Shown piece by piece: positions 24,762-32,915 of a stretch of DNA of 33,008 bases; within the stretch, counting starts at the first letter, position 1, and each line of letters opens with the position of its first letter. A program made the translations under genes and the position numbers. The stretch comes from Catenulispora sp. MAP5-51 (GTDB taxonomy: Bacteria > Actinomycetota > Actinomycetes > Streptomycetales > Catenulisporaceae): NCBI RefSeq assembly GCF_041261205.1, contig NZ_JBGCCH010000056.1:1-33008 (forward strand), read 5' to 3'. The notes below the pieces were generated by a model. It was not told the DNA's origin. It made no database searches and saw only the letters and a list, made by a program, of their open reading frames with translations.

Positions 24762-26093
24762 TCAGGCGATGCCGAGGACCTTGCGCGCCACGCCGTCCCA
24801 CTTGGCCGGCTCGGTGATGTTGCGGCCGTCGACGAGCACCTTCACGCCGGGGAAGTCCGCGGCCGACAGCTCGCGGTACTCCTCGTGCTCGGTGTGCACG
24901 ATGATGCCCGCGACCTCGGTGCCGGGCTCGTAGGCCGGCAGGCCCAGCGCCTCGAGCTCCTCGGCGCTGTACAGCGGGTCGGACACGACCGGCTGGGCAC
25001 CCTCCCCGGCCAGCGCCGCGACCAGGCCGAAGACGCCGGAGAACGCCGTCTCCTTCACGCCGCCGCCGCGGTAGGCCGCGCCGAGCACCAGCACCTTGCG
25101 GCCGGCCAGCCCGCCGCCGCCGGTCGCGCCGCCGAGCAGGCCCTCCAGCAGGCCCACCAGGTACGCGGGCTGGGCGAGGTTGGACTCGCGGGCCGCGCGC
25201 ACGATCGAGGCCTCGGGGTCGTTGAACAGGTAGAAGCGCGGGTAGACCGGGATGCAGTGGCCGCCGACCGCCGGGCCGGGCTGGTGGATGTGGCTGAACG
25301 GCTGGCTGTTGGAGGCCTCGATCACCTGGAAGATGTCGATGCCGGTGCGGTCGGCGAAGCGCGCGAACTGGTTGGCCAGGCCGATGTTGACGTCGCGGTA
25401 GGTGGTCTCGGCGAGCTTGGCGAGCTCGGCGGCCTCGGCCGAGCCCAGGTCCCACACGCCGTTGCCGCGCTTGAGGTCGGGGCGCTCGTCGAAGTCCAGC
25501 ACCGCCTCGTAGAACGCGACGGCGGCCGCGGCCGAGTCGGTGTCGATCCCGCCGACCAGCTTCGGGTACTTGCGCAGGTCGGCGAAGACCCGGCCGGTGT
25601 ACACGCGCTCGGGGCTGTGGCAGAGCAGGAAGTCGCGGCCGGCGTTCAGGCCCGAGGCGGCCTCCAGCGCGGGCAGGAAGCGCTCGCGGGTGGTGTGGAC
25701 CGGCAGCGTGGTCTCGTAGCTCAGCAGGATGCCGGTGCGGCCGTTGGCGGCCGCCTGCTTCAGGCCGGCGGCGATGGTCTGGGTGGCGGCGTCCATGGCC
25801 CGGAAGTCCGGCACGGCGTCCTCGTCGACGACCACCGGCACCACCACGACGACCGCGTCGCTGTCGGCGACCGCGGCGACCCCGTCCAGGGTGGCGGTGA
25901 GGTTGCCCGCGGAGACGGCCTGCGGCAGACGCACGTCGAGCTCGGCCTCGCCGGGGAAGGGCTCCACGCCGGCGTTGATCTGGTCGACCACGCGCGGCAC
26001 GACGTCGACGCCGTAGACCTGGTGCCCCTTCGAGGCGAACTGCACGGCCAGCGGCAGGCCGATCTTGCCCATTCCAATGACGCTGATCTTCAC
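24762..26093 (-). CDS. Nucleotide-sugar dehydrogenase (UDP-glucose/UDP-ManNAc dehydrogenase family)
   Basis: A 443-residue NAD-dependent enzyme that oxidises an NDP-sugar twice at C6 to an NDP-uronic acid. The Rossmann fingerprint GMGKIG (7-12) is intact, as are the substrate loops SYETTLPVHTT and HSPERVYTGR, the conserved KLAETTYRDVNIGLANQFA helix and the catalytic cysteine C280 in VGGHCIPVYP. The pattern is closer to WecC/UDP-ManNAc-type enzymes than to UDP-glucose dehydrogenase, but the substrate is not certain. GTG 26093 is chosen because the Rossmann strand VKISVIGMG starts there and GGAG precedes it. It is divergent from a GT2 gene across a perfect palindrome. Confidence 0.93.
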   Translation of the reverse strand: MKISVIGMGKIGLPLAVQFASKGHQVYGVDVVPRVVDQINAGVEPFPGEAELDVRLPQAVSAGNLTATLDGVAAVADSDAVVVVVPVVVDEDAVPDFRAMDAATQTIAAGLKQAAANGRTGILLSYETTLPVHTTRERFLPALEAASGLNAGRDFLLCHSPERVYTGRVFADLRKYPKLVGGIDTDSAAAAVAFYEAVLDFDERPDLKRGNGVWDLGSAEAAELAKLAETTYRDVNIGLANQFARFADRTGIDIFQVIEASNSQPFSHIHQPGPAVGGHCIPVYPRFYLFNDPEASIVRAARESNLAQPAYLVGLLEGLLGGATGGGGLAGRKVLVLGAAYRGGGVKETAFSGVFGLVAALAGEGAQPVVSDPLYSAEELEALGLPAYEPGTEVAGIIVHTEHEEYRELSAADFPGVKVLVDGRNITEPAKWDGVARKVLGIA

Positions 26094-26116
26094 AGTGCTC
26101 CGGACTCCAGGCTCGG

Positions 26117-26143
26117 CAGACTTCACTTGGGTACCCAAGTCTG
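26117..26143. promoter_or_regulatory. Perfect 16-bp palindrome in the divergent dehydrogenase/GT2 promoter region
   Basis: ACTTGGGTACCCAAGT (26125-26140) is perfectly symmetric. Overlapping it are CAGACTT (26117-26123) and AAGTCTG (26137-26143), another inverted pair with a slightly different centre. On the minus strand TACGCT (26156-26151) is a -10 candidate for the dehydrogenase, which would put the palindrome at the start of its transcript; TACCCT (26175-26180) may serve the GT2 gene. This looks like a repressor operator. Confidence 0.65.
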
Positions 26144-26207
26144 AGGACGCAAGCGTACCCGGGCCGGTTCCTAATACCCTTATGCCGTCTACTTGCTGAG
26201 GAGCACC

Positions 26208-27134
26208 GTGACCGAGCCTGAACTCACAGTCATCGTCCCCACTTACGAGCGGCCGGGATTGCTGAAGGAGACGGTGGATTCCATCGTCGCCTCGGCCCGC
26301 GCCGCCTCGGACAAACTCGGGGCCACGGTGCGGGTGCTGGTCGTGGACGACGCCTCGCCGACGGACTCCACCCGCGAGGCGGTCGCCGCCATGGGCGCCT
26401 CCGCCGCCGAGGCCGGCACCGCGGTCGGCGTCGACTACGCACGCGTCGAGGTCCACGACGGCCGCAAGGACCCGGGAGCGGCGATCGCCCTGGGCGTCTC
26501 CCTGGCGGACTCCCGCTACCTGACCATCTTCGGCGACGACGACATCATGCTGCCGGAGCACATCACGCTGCACCTGCGGAACATGCGCGACGGTGCGGAC
26601 GTGTCGGCGGCGTCGTACTACATCACCGACGGCCGACTGAACCGCCAGTACGCCAAGCGCCGCCGCCCCGCCCACCTCGGCGACCTGCTCATCGGCCGGA
26701 TCGACGTGAACGACGGCGCCTTCGTCCGCACCGAACTGATCCAGGCGGTGGAACTCGACCCGGCCCTGCTGGCGCAGATGCTGTACCCGGTGTGGGCGAC
26801 ACTGCTGATCGACGGCCGGAAGTTCGCGTTCTCGCGCACCCCGTCGTTCCTGTACCGCCGCCACGACGCGAACATCAGCAGCGTCAACAAGAACGACGAG
26901 GACGCCGCCCTGCGCACCTCCCTGCAGGAGAAGTACCAGGCGCTGGCCTCGGAGAAGCTGGGCGCGGTCCCCGAGCCGCGCAAGGTGGACTGGGCGCGGC
27001 ACAAGCGGGAGTGGCGGTACTCGAAGAAGGGCTACGTGCGCTGGCGGATGGCCGCGACGGAATTGGCGGTGAAGCGGAATCCGGTGGTGCGGAAGGCTTT
27101 TCGGATGCCGCCGCTGCCGCCCAAGGAGTCGTAG
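26208..27134 (+). CDS. Glycosyltransferase family 2
   Basis: A 308-residue soluble GT-A enzyme. Motifs in order are LTVIVPTYERPGLLKETVDSIV (nucleotide-binding start), VLVVDDASPTDS, and the metal-binding FGDDDIMLPEH with the DxD-type acidic cluster. The C-terminal part is basic (RHKREWRYSKKGYVRWR) and may touch membrane lipids. It most likely adds one sugar to a glycan or lipid carrier; donor and acceptor are unknown. GTG 26208 is preceded by GAGGAG; an in-frame TTG at 26193 is inside that ribosome site. Its place between a sugar-nucleotide dehydrogenase and membrane transporters supports a role in surface glycan assembly. Confidence 0.92.
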   Translation: MTEPELTVIVPTYERPGLLKETVDSIVASARAASDKLGATVRVLVVDDASPTDSTREAVAAMGASAAEAGTAVGVDYARVEVHDGRKDPGAAIALGVSLADSRYLTIFGDDDIMLPEHITLHLRNMRDGADVSAASYYITDGRLNRQYAKRRRPAHLGDLLIGRIDVNDGAFVRTELIQAVELDPALLAQMLYPVWATLLIDGRKFAFSRTPSFLYRRHDANISSVNKNDEDAALRTSLQEKYQALASEKLGAVPEPRKVDWARHKREWRYSKKGYVRWRMAATELAVKRNPVVRKAFRMPPLPPKES

Positions 27135-27174
27135 AGAGTCGTAGAGGGTCGTAGGGCGGCTCGCGCCCGAACGC

Positions 27175-28440
27175 CTAAGCGCTCACCCCAGCGGCTTCCG
27201 TCACCGTCTCGCCGTCCGCGGCCGCGTCGCCCTTGCCGGCGCGGCCTTCGCGCGCGGTGACGGCGGCGGCGACGAGGTCGGCGACGATGGTCACCAGGCG
27301 GGAGGCCAGGGCGACGACGGTCGCCTTGCCCGGGTCCAGGACCGGCTGGAGGGCGGCGACCAGGATCAGTTCGCGGACGCCGGCTCCGGCGGGGGCGAAG
27401 ACGATGATGAAGCCGACGCTCCAGGCGAAGGCGTAGCCGCCGATCGCGAGCAGGAGGGTGCGGCCGGGAGTGGCGCCCAGGGCGATGGCCAGGACCCAGA
27501 TGTGCAGGCCCGCCAGGAGCCAGCCGACCGCGCTGCGGGCCGCCGTCTCGGCGATGGTGCGGGCGGTGAGCGGTTCGATGGCGGGGCGGCGGGTCAGCCG
27601 GAAGAGCGTCCGCAGGGCCGGGTTCGCGACCTTCGGGTGCAGGCCCGCCAGCAAGAGCGGGACCACGGCGAAGGCCCAGCGGTAGCCGGCGGCGTCCGTG
27701 CCGCCGCCCAGCGGCAGGGTCGCGGCCGCCATCAGCAGGGCCGAGGACAGGGACACCAGCATCGCCAGCGCCGCGGCCGCCGCGCTGCGGGCACGCGGGA
27801 TGCGGTACGCGCGGCCCAGCTGCATCTGCGCGACCACCGGCCAGACCGAGCCGGGCAGGTACTTGCCGAGCTGGCTGGTGAAGAAGATGCGCGCCGCGGG
27901 GCGCAGGCGCAGCGGCGACCCGAGCGACCCGAGCAGCCCGCGCCACGCCAGCATCATCGCCGCGATCGAGGCCAGCGCGGGAACGAGGGCCACGAGCAGG
28001 GGCACCGGGCCGAGCTCGGCGAAGCCCTCCTGGACGCGGGTCCACTGGCGGCCCACGGCATAGGCGCCGGCCGCAATGGTCAGGGCCAGGAACGCCAGGC
28101 GGGCGATCTGGCCGCGGCGGTTGGGGGCGACGCGGGATGGCTCGTCGGGGTCGGCGTCGGGATCGGGATCAGGCGCGAGGTCAGGGCCAGGGACAGCGTT
28201 GGTGCTGGAGTCGGAGCCGGAGCCGGAGCTGGTGCCGGAGCCGGCACTGGAGCCGGCGGCAAGGCCGGGCTGCTGTGCCGGCTGCACCGGAGAAACTGCG
28301 GCGGATTCCGGCTCGGCCGCGGCGTCGCCGGCGGCGGGCGCGTCGCTCTGCGCGAGCGCGTCCTTTTCCGTGCGGGCGGCCCGCCGGCCATAGCTGGAAC
28401 CGCTACTGTGGCTGACCATGCGCGTCCTGATCTTCGGCAC
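27175..28440 (-). CDS. Flippase-like/lysylphosphatidylglycerol-synthase-type membrane protein
   Basis: A protein of up to 421 residues of the UPF0104/LPG_synthase_TM family. The first about 110 residues are disordered and repetitive (Gly/Ser, then Asp-Pro runs), followed by seven or eight membrane helices. The family-typical segments are FFTSQLGKYLPGSVWPV and GYAFAWSVGFIIVFAPAGAGVRELIL. Relatives include AglD and the membrane part of MprF; a role in flipping or modifying lipid-linked sugars is plausible. The start is uncertain: GTG 28440 overlaps the divergent GT4 gene by 23 bp, ATG 28419 overlaps its start codon, and the true start may lie inside the disordered part. Confidence 0.85.
   Translation of the reverse strand: MPKIRTRMVSHSSGSSYGRRAARTEKDALAQSDAPAAGDAAAEPESAAVSPVQPAQQPGLAAGSSAGSGTSSGSGSDSSTNAVPGPDLAPDPDPDADPDEPSRVAPNRRGQIARLAFLALTIAAGAYAVGRQWTRVQEGFAELGPVPLLVALVPALASIAAMMLAWRGLLGSLGSPLRLRPAARIFFTSQLGKYLPGSVWPVVAQMQLGRAYRIPRARSAAAAALAMLVSLSSALLMAAATLPLGGGTDAAGYRWAFAVVPLLLAGLHPKVANPALRTLFRLTRRPAIEPLTARTIAETAARSAVGWLLAGLHIWVLAIALGATPGRTLLLAIGGYAFAWSVGFIIVFAPAGAGVRELILVAALQPVLDPGKATVVALASRLVTIVADLVAAAVTAREGRAGKGDAAADGETVTEAAGVSA
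28404..28409 (+). promoter_or_regulatory. -10 candidate for the GT4 gene
   Basis: TACTGT ends eight bases before ATG 28418, which has no ribosome site; a very short or absent leader is suggested. The site lies inside the possible coding part of the opposite-strand gene. Confidence 0.4.
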
Positions 28441-29527
28441 TTACGACGTGGCGGCGCACCCCCGGGTGGGGGTCATCGCTGAAGGGTTGCGTAGTGCGGG
28501 TCATGAGGTCCGCGAGTGTAACGCGCCCCTCGGCTTCGATACCGCCGCACGCGTCAAGATGCTGGCCCAGCCGTGGCGGGTGCCCGCTCTGGGCGTGCGG
28601 CTGGCGCGGTGCTGGGCCCGGCTGGCCCGGCAGGCGGTGCGCGGGCCGAAGCCCGACGTCGTGGTGGTCGGCTACCTCGGGCACTTCGACGTGCACCTGG
28701 CGCGGCTGCTGTTCGGGCGCCGGCGGGTGGTGCTGGACCACCTCATCGGGGCCGCCGACACCGGGCGGGACCGGCAGGTGAGCCATGGTGTGCGGCAGCC
28801 GTTGCTGCGCGCCGTCGACGCCGCGGCGCTGGGCGCGGCGCGCGTGGTCGTCGTCGACACCGAGGAACACCGGGAGACCCTGCCCGCGAAACACCGTGAG
28901 CATGCGGTGGTGGTGCCCGTGGGTGCTCCGGACGAGTGGTTCGCGCCGGAGGCCGAGGCGGAGCCGGCGGAGCAGGCGGACGGCCCGCTGCGCGTGGTGT
29001 TCTACGGCCTGTTCACGCCGCTCCAGGGCGCCGCGACGATCGGCAGCGCCATCGCGCGCCTGGCCGGCCGGCCGGTCGCCTTCACGATGGTCGGCGGCGG
29101 CCAGGACAAGGCCGAGACCGTGCGCAACGCCGGCGACGCCGGGAACGTCACCTGGCACGACTGGATCCCCGCCGCGGAGCTCCCCCGGCTGGTCGCCGAG
29201 CACGACGTGTGCCTGGGCATCTTCGGCACCGGGCCGAAGGCGCTGCGGGTGGTGCCGAACAAGGTCTACCAGGGGGCCGCGGCCGGCTGCGCGATCGTCA
29301 CCTCGGACACCCCGCCGCAGCACCGCGCCCTGGACGACGCCGCACGCTACGTGGCGCCCGGCGACGCCGCCGCCCTCGCCGACGCCCTGGCCGACCTGGC
29401 CGCCGACCCCGGCGAGCTGGCCAAGCTGAAGCACGCTTCCAGCACGGCCGCCCGCGAGCGCTTCACTCCGGCGCGCGTGGTCGAACCGCTGCTGGCGAAG
29501 CTGGCCGAGCTGGGTTTCGAAGGCTGA
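28418..29527 (+). CDS. Glycosyltransferase, GT4/GT-B fold
   Basis: A 369-residue two-domain glycosyltransferase. The N-terminal domain opens RVLIFGTYDVAAHPRVGVIAEGLRSAGHEV with the glycine loop, and the C-terminal domain has LRVVFYGLFTPLQGAATIGSAI, FTMVGGGQDK, VTWHDWIPAAELPRLVAEHDVCLGIFG and the donor site NKVYQGAAAGCAIVTSD. The usual E-x7-E motif of GT4 is altered (K-V-Y-Q-G-A-A-A-G), as in other members of this branch. It likely adds a sugar to a growing surface glycan or glycolipid from an NDP-sugar. The gene starts opposite the flippase-like gene, with the start codons possibly overlapping. Confidence 0.9.
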   Translation: MRVLIFGTYDVAAHPRVGVIAEGLRSAGHEVRECNAPLGFDTAARVKMLAQPWRVPALGVRLARCWARLARQAVRGPKPDVVVVGYLGHFDVHLARLLFGRRRVVLDHLIGAADTGRDRQVSHGVRQPLLRAVDAAALGAARVVVVDTEEHRETLPAKHREHAVVVPVGAPDEWFAPEAEAEPAEQADGPLRVVFYGLFTPLQGAATIGSAIARLAGRPVAFTMVGGGQDKAETVRNAGDAGNVTWHDWIPAAELPRLVAEHDVCLGIFGTGPKALRVVPNKVYQGAAAGCAIVTSDTPPQHRALDDAARYVAPGDAAALADALADLAADPGELAKLKHASSTAARERFTPARVVEPLLAKLAELGFEG

Positions 29528-29756
29528 CCAAGCGTGGCCGAGGTCGGCGGGCGAATCGATACGACCGAGCTCGGCGCCGAACGGCGAACGGCCGGGCTGG
29601 GCCGGCGACACCGTGTGACCGAGCCCACGACGGAGCCCACGACCGATCCCGCGACAGAGTCCGCTGCCACAGACTGATCCCCCGAGCCCACCGCTGAACG
29701 CTGAACCACCGAACGCCGAACCGCCGAACCGCGGGCCCGCGCCGCGCATCAACGTC
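29528..29756. other. Intergenic region between convergent GT4 and YfhO genes
   Basis: A 229-bp spacer between two convergent stop codons. It contains degenerate, short repeats of the type GAACCGCC/GAACGCC (about 29695-29735) and ACGGAGCCCACGACC-like units (29625-29650). No gene with normal codon use, no clear T-tailed hairpin and no tRNA were found. Confidence 0.5.
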
Positions 29757-32700
29757 TCAGGCACTCGTCCCCTCCCGCACATCGGGCCCGCGCACGTCAC
29801 CGTCCCCGGTCTCCGCGCCGCCGCCGCTGCCGGCCGCGACCACGCCGGCCGCTCCCGCGCCGCCGGGCACCGCCGCCGCGGCGCGCCGGGCTCGGCTGCG
29901 CATCCAGGCCAGCTCCCACGGCAATGCGCGGCCGCGCCGCGTGCACCAGGTCTCCACGCCCACGCCGCCGGCGAGGGCGAACGCCGTCGCGGCGCTGGCG
30001 TAGCCGCCGATGCCGTTGTCCGGCGATTTGTACCGCAGTCTCACCGTATGCGTTCCGGCCGGTACCGCCACCGCGACCAGGCCCTGGTCGGCCGGGACCA
30101 GGCGGGCGGCCTTGCCGTCCACCGTGGCCGACCAGCCGACCTGGTCGGAGTCGGCCACTACGAGGTAGCCCGGCGCCTGGGAGTCGACCTGCGCGCCGAC
30201 CGAGTCCATGCCGTCGCTGGTCACCGTCACCGCGCCGTCGGGAACGGCCGCGGGCGGGCTCGCCGCCGCCGTTCCGGTGTCGGAGGCCTCCGCCGACAGC
30301 ACCGTCGGGGCCGAGAGCGCCGATCCGCTGTTCAACACCACTGTCGAGGTGTCCAGGCTCCCGGAGGCCAGCAGGCTCACGCGGGACGTGGCGTCCGGGA
30401 TCACCACCGAGGAGTCGGCCCAGCGGATGCGGGGCAGCGCGTTCAGCCGCTGGTAGATCACCGATGATCCGGCGTACACCAGCTTCAGTCCGTCGCCGGG
30501 GTCGGTGACCGTCGCCAGCGCCGGGGTGCCGGCGACGGCCTGGACCGCCAGCGGCTTCGTCTTCGCCGAGTGCAGGGTTATCGTCGCGGTGCGCGGCCCG
30601 CTCGAGGCCGGGGAGTCCATGGCGATCGGCACGTCGAACTCCACCCCGGTCTGGATGCCCTGGGTCAGCCGTTTCGAGGTCACCGAGCCGGAGCCGTCCG
30701 TGACCGTCACCTCGATCCAGTCGTCGCTGGACGTCGGCGCGTAGGAGAACACGTCGTCGGCGGAGGTCGGCACCAGGCCCAGGGCCCTGACGTCGTCCCC
30801 GACCGGCAGCTGCACCATGACCGGCACGTTCGGCTGCAGGTCCACCGAGGAACCGTCGCTCTGGGCGGTGTGCACGGTCCCGAACACCTGCTCGCTCGGC
30901 GCCGCGGTGAAATAGGCGACGCCCAGCCGGTCCAGGATCGGGCTGGTCGCCTGCGCCTCGTCCGGGCTGAACGCCAGCCGCGTCGGCGCCGGCACCGGGT
31001 CCCCGGGCACGCCCTTCACCAGCGTCGCGAACGCCGAGTTCAGGAACGCGTGCCCGTTCAGCGCCCGCAGCCCGTACACCGAGTCGGTCCCCAGGACCGT
31101 GGCCTCGGACGTGGCCGCGTAGCGGGAGTGGCCGAGGTTCGCGGCCAGGAACTCCTGGGTGTCCGTCACCGGATAGAAAGTCGATTTGTCGGCGCTGGGA
31201 GTGAACCGCCCTATGAAGGACGTCCCCTCGGCCGCGACCATGGCCACCACCCCGGCCGCCGCGAGCACCCGCACCAGGCCCAGGCGCCGCACCGAATCGC
31301 CGAACAGCGACACCAGGTACAGCAGGCCGACCAGCAGCACCGCGGCCGCGATCAGCAGCAGTCCGTGGCGGACCTGCGCGTCGTACGTGGAGACGGCCAC
31401 CTGCGTGGCCTTCGCGCCGTCGCCGCCGTTGTACCCGCTGGCCCCGTCGGCGCCCGCGACCGAGCGTCCCTGGCCCACCAGCGCCCAGGCCTCCAGCCCG
31501 ACCGCCGACACCACCAGCGCCGCCCATGCGAGCGGGGCCCAGCGCACCATCGCGACCCGGATCCCGGGCCACCGGGGCGAACCGGTCACCCGCGCCACGC
31601 CCAGCCGCGGCGCGATCCGGAGCCCGACCCACCGGCCGAACCGGCCGCGCGCGGCCGCCGGTGTCGCGGCGAACTCAGACCGCTTGCGCAGCACGACTTC
31701 GAACCCGACCGCCGCCAGGCACGCCAGCAACAGCCCGGTGACACACCGCGCCCGGCCGATGAAGTTCGCGCCGAACAGCGATCGGAGCACCGGGATGTGC
31801 TGCCCGACCGCCAGCAGCCAGCCGCCGTGGTACACGAGCAGCATCCACATCGCGGTGGCGGCGACGAAGAAGACCCACACGCCGCTCGGCAACAGGATCC
31901 GGCCGCGCCGGACCGCCATCACCGCGACCAGAGCCAGCACCAGCACCGCCGCGCCGACATAGCCCAGCGCCTCGACCGCGTTCGGGCCCAGGTAGAACAG
32001 CTGCTGGTCGGTGGAGGCCACGCCGCCGAACGCCCAGGGCGCGAAGGAGGTCAGGAAGGACACCGGATCCAGGTGGTCGGCGCCGTTCTGTCCGCGGCCC
32101 TCGATCAGCCAGGACGAGTAGAACTTCGCGAACGGCAGCAGCTGGAACATCGCCAGCCCGACGCCGGCCGCGACGCCGGTGCCGAGCGCGGCCAGCCGGC
32201 CGATCTTGCGGGTCCGCACCAGCGCGTAGACCCCCGCGGTGAGCAGCGCGTAGCCCTCGACCGACGGGAACCCGCCGAGCATCAGGCAGGCGACCACCAC
32301 GGCGAGCACCGCGACGTCCCGGAAGCGCCGCAGCTGCAGCAGCCGTTCGACAGCCCAGAACACCAGCGGGACGAAGGCGCCGACCCGGGTCTGCGGCCAG
32401 CCCTGCCAGGCCACCATGTAGGCGCCGGACACGTAAGCCATCCCGCCGACCAGCGCGGCCGGCGGCGACAGCTTCAGCCGGCGCAGGAAGAGATAGAGCC
32501 CGACCAGACCGACCAGCACCTCGGCCAGCCGTTCGTAGGCTGGCGCGAGCCATGACGGCAGCACGTAGTACGGCGCGGTCACCGGAGAGGCCAGGGCGTT
32601 GTTGGTGATGCTCCCCAGCGGCGTGCCGCCGACGATGTAGGGGTCCCAGGCCGTGGCCTTGCCGGACTTGACCCCCTTGGCGAACAGGTCCTCGGCGGGG

Positions 32701-32915
32701 ATCTCGGCGCTGTACACGTCCGACTGCATCAGGTTCTTGCTCTGCGAGTCGGCGAAACCGGCGTTCGCGTACACGCCGTAGCGCACCATGTAGTCGGTGT
32801 CGGCGAGGACGCTGCGCCCGGCCAGCTGCGAGGCGATGCCGCCGATCGCCAGGTAGAGCGCGGCCAGCACGGACGCGGCGGTCACCAGGCGAGCGCCCCA
32901 ACCGCGCCCGCTCAC
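29757..32915 (-). CDS. YfhO family membrane protein (1052 aa)
   Basis: A giant multi-spanning membrane protein with about twelve to fourteen hydrophobic segments in residues 10-560, an extracytoplasmic beta-rich domain (about 580-960) and a final helix followed by a charged tail. The end of the domain reads VDGKAARLVPADQGLVAVAVPAGTHTVRLRYKSP, the hallmark of YfhO-type proteins, and the membrane part (GGMAYVSGAYMVAWQGWPQTRVGAFVPLVFWAVERLL) fits the GT-C-like fold. In Bacillus/Listeria, YfhO-type proteins glycosylate lipoteichoic acid from a lipid-linked sugar; a similar extracellular sugar transfer is inferred here. Its GTG overlaps the stop of the upstream gene in the form GTGA, so they are coupled. 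Confidence 0.92.
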   Translation of the reverse strand: MSGRGWGARLVTAASVLAALYLAIGGIASQLAGRSVLADTDYMVRYGVYANAGFADSQSKNLMQSDVYSAEIPAEDLFAKGVKSGKATAWDPYIVGGTPLGSITNNALASPVTAPYYVLPSWLAPAYERLAEVLVGLVGLYLFLRRLKLSPPAALVGGMAYVSGAYMVAWQGWPQTRVGAFVPLVFWAVERLLQLRRFRDVAVLAVVVACLMLGGFPSVEGYALLTAGVYALVRTRKIGRLAALGTGVAAGVGLAMFQLLPFAKFYSSWLIEGRGQNGADHLDPVSFLTSFAPWAFGGVASTDQQLFYLGPNAVEALGYVGAAVLVLALVAVMAVRRGRILLPSGVWVFFVAATAMWMLLVYHGGWLLAVGQHIPVLRSLFGANFIGRARCVTGLLLACLAAVGFEVVLRKRSEFAATPAAARGRFGRWVGLRIAPRLGVARVTGSPRWPGIRVAMVRWAPLAWAALVVSAVGLEAWALVGQGRSVAGADGASGYNGGDGAKATQVAVSTYDAQVRHGLLLIAAAVLLVGLLYLVSLFGDSVRRLGLVRVLAAAGVVAMVAAEGTSFIGRFTPSADKSTFYPVTDTQEFLAANLGHSRYAATSEATVLGTDSVYGLRALNGHAFLNSAFATLVKGVPGDPVPAPTRLAFSPDEAQATSPILDRLGVAYFTAAPSEQVFGTVHTAQSDGSSVDLQPNVPVMVQLPVGDDVRALGLVPTSADDVFSYAPTSSDDWIEVTVTDGSGSVTSKRLTQGIQTGVEFDVPIAMDSPASSGPRTATITLHSAKTKPLAVQAVAGTPALATVTDPGDGLKLVYAGSSVIYQRLNALPRIRWADSSVVIPDATSRVSLLASGSLDTSTVVLNSGSALSAPTVLSAEASDTGTAAASPPAAVPDGAVTVTSDGMDSVGAQVDSQAPGYLVVADSDQVGWSATVDGKAARLVPADQGLVAVAVPAGTHTVRLRYKSPDNGIGGYASAATAFALAGGVGVETWCTRRGRALPWELAWMRSRARRAAAAVPGGAGAAGVVAAGSGGGAETGDGDVRGPDVREGTSA

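Noticed and set aside
24721-25455. Upstream extension of the HAD frame to 25455
   Set aside because: The extension is a shifted frame of the dehydrogenase gene; the HAD motif I begins right after ATG 24720, which has a good ribosome site.
26094-27002. N-terminal extension of the dehydrogenase frame to 27002, giving 746 residues
   Set aside because: The extension runs opposite the GT2 gene, has no domain and precedes the Rossmann start VKISVIGMG at GTG 26093.
29347-29709. A 120-codon minus-strand frame over the end of the GT4 gene
   Set aside because: Ser/Ala/Val-rich shadow of the GT4 coding region and of degenerate spacer repeats; no ribosome site.
30570-32555. A 661-codon open frame opposite the YfhO gene
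   Set aside because: Same kind of shadow frame; the YfhO reading has membrane helices and the family C-terminal motif.
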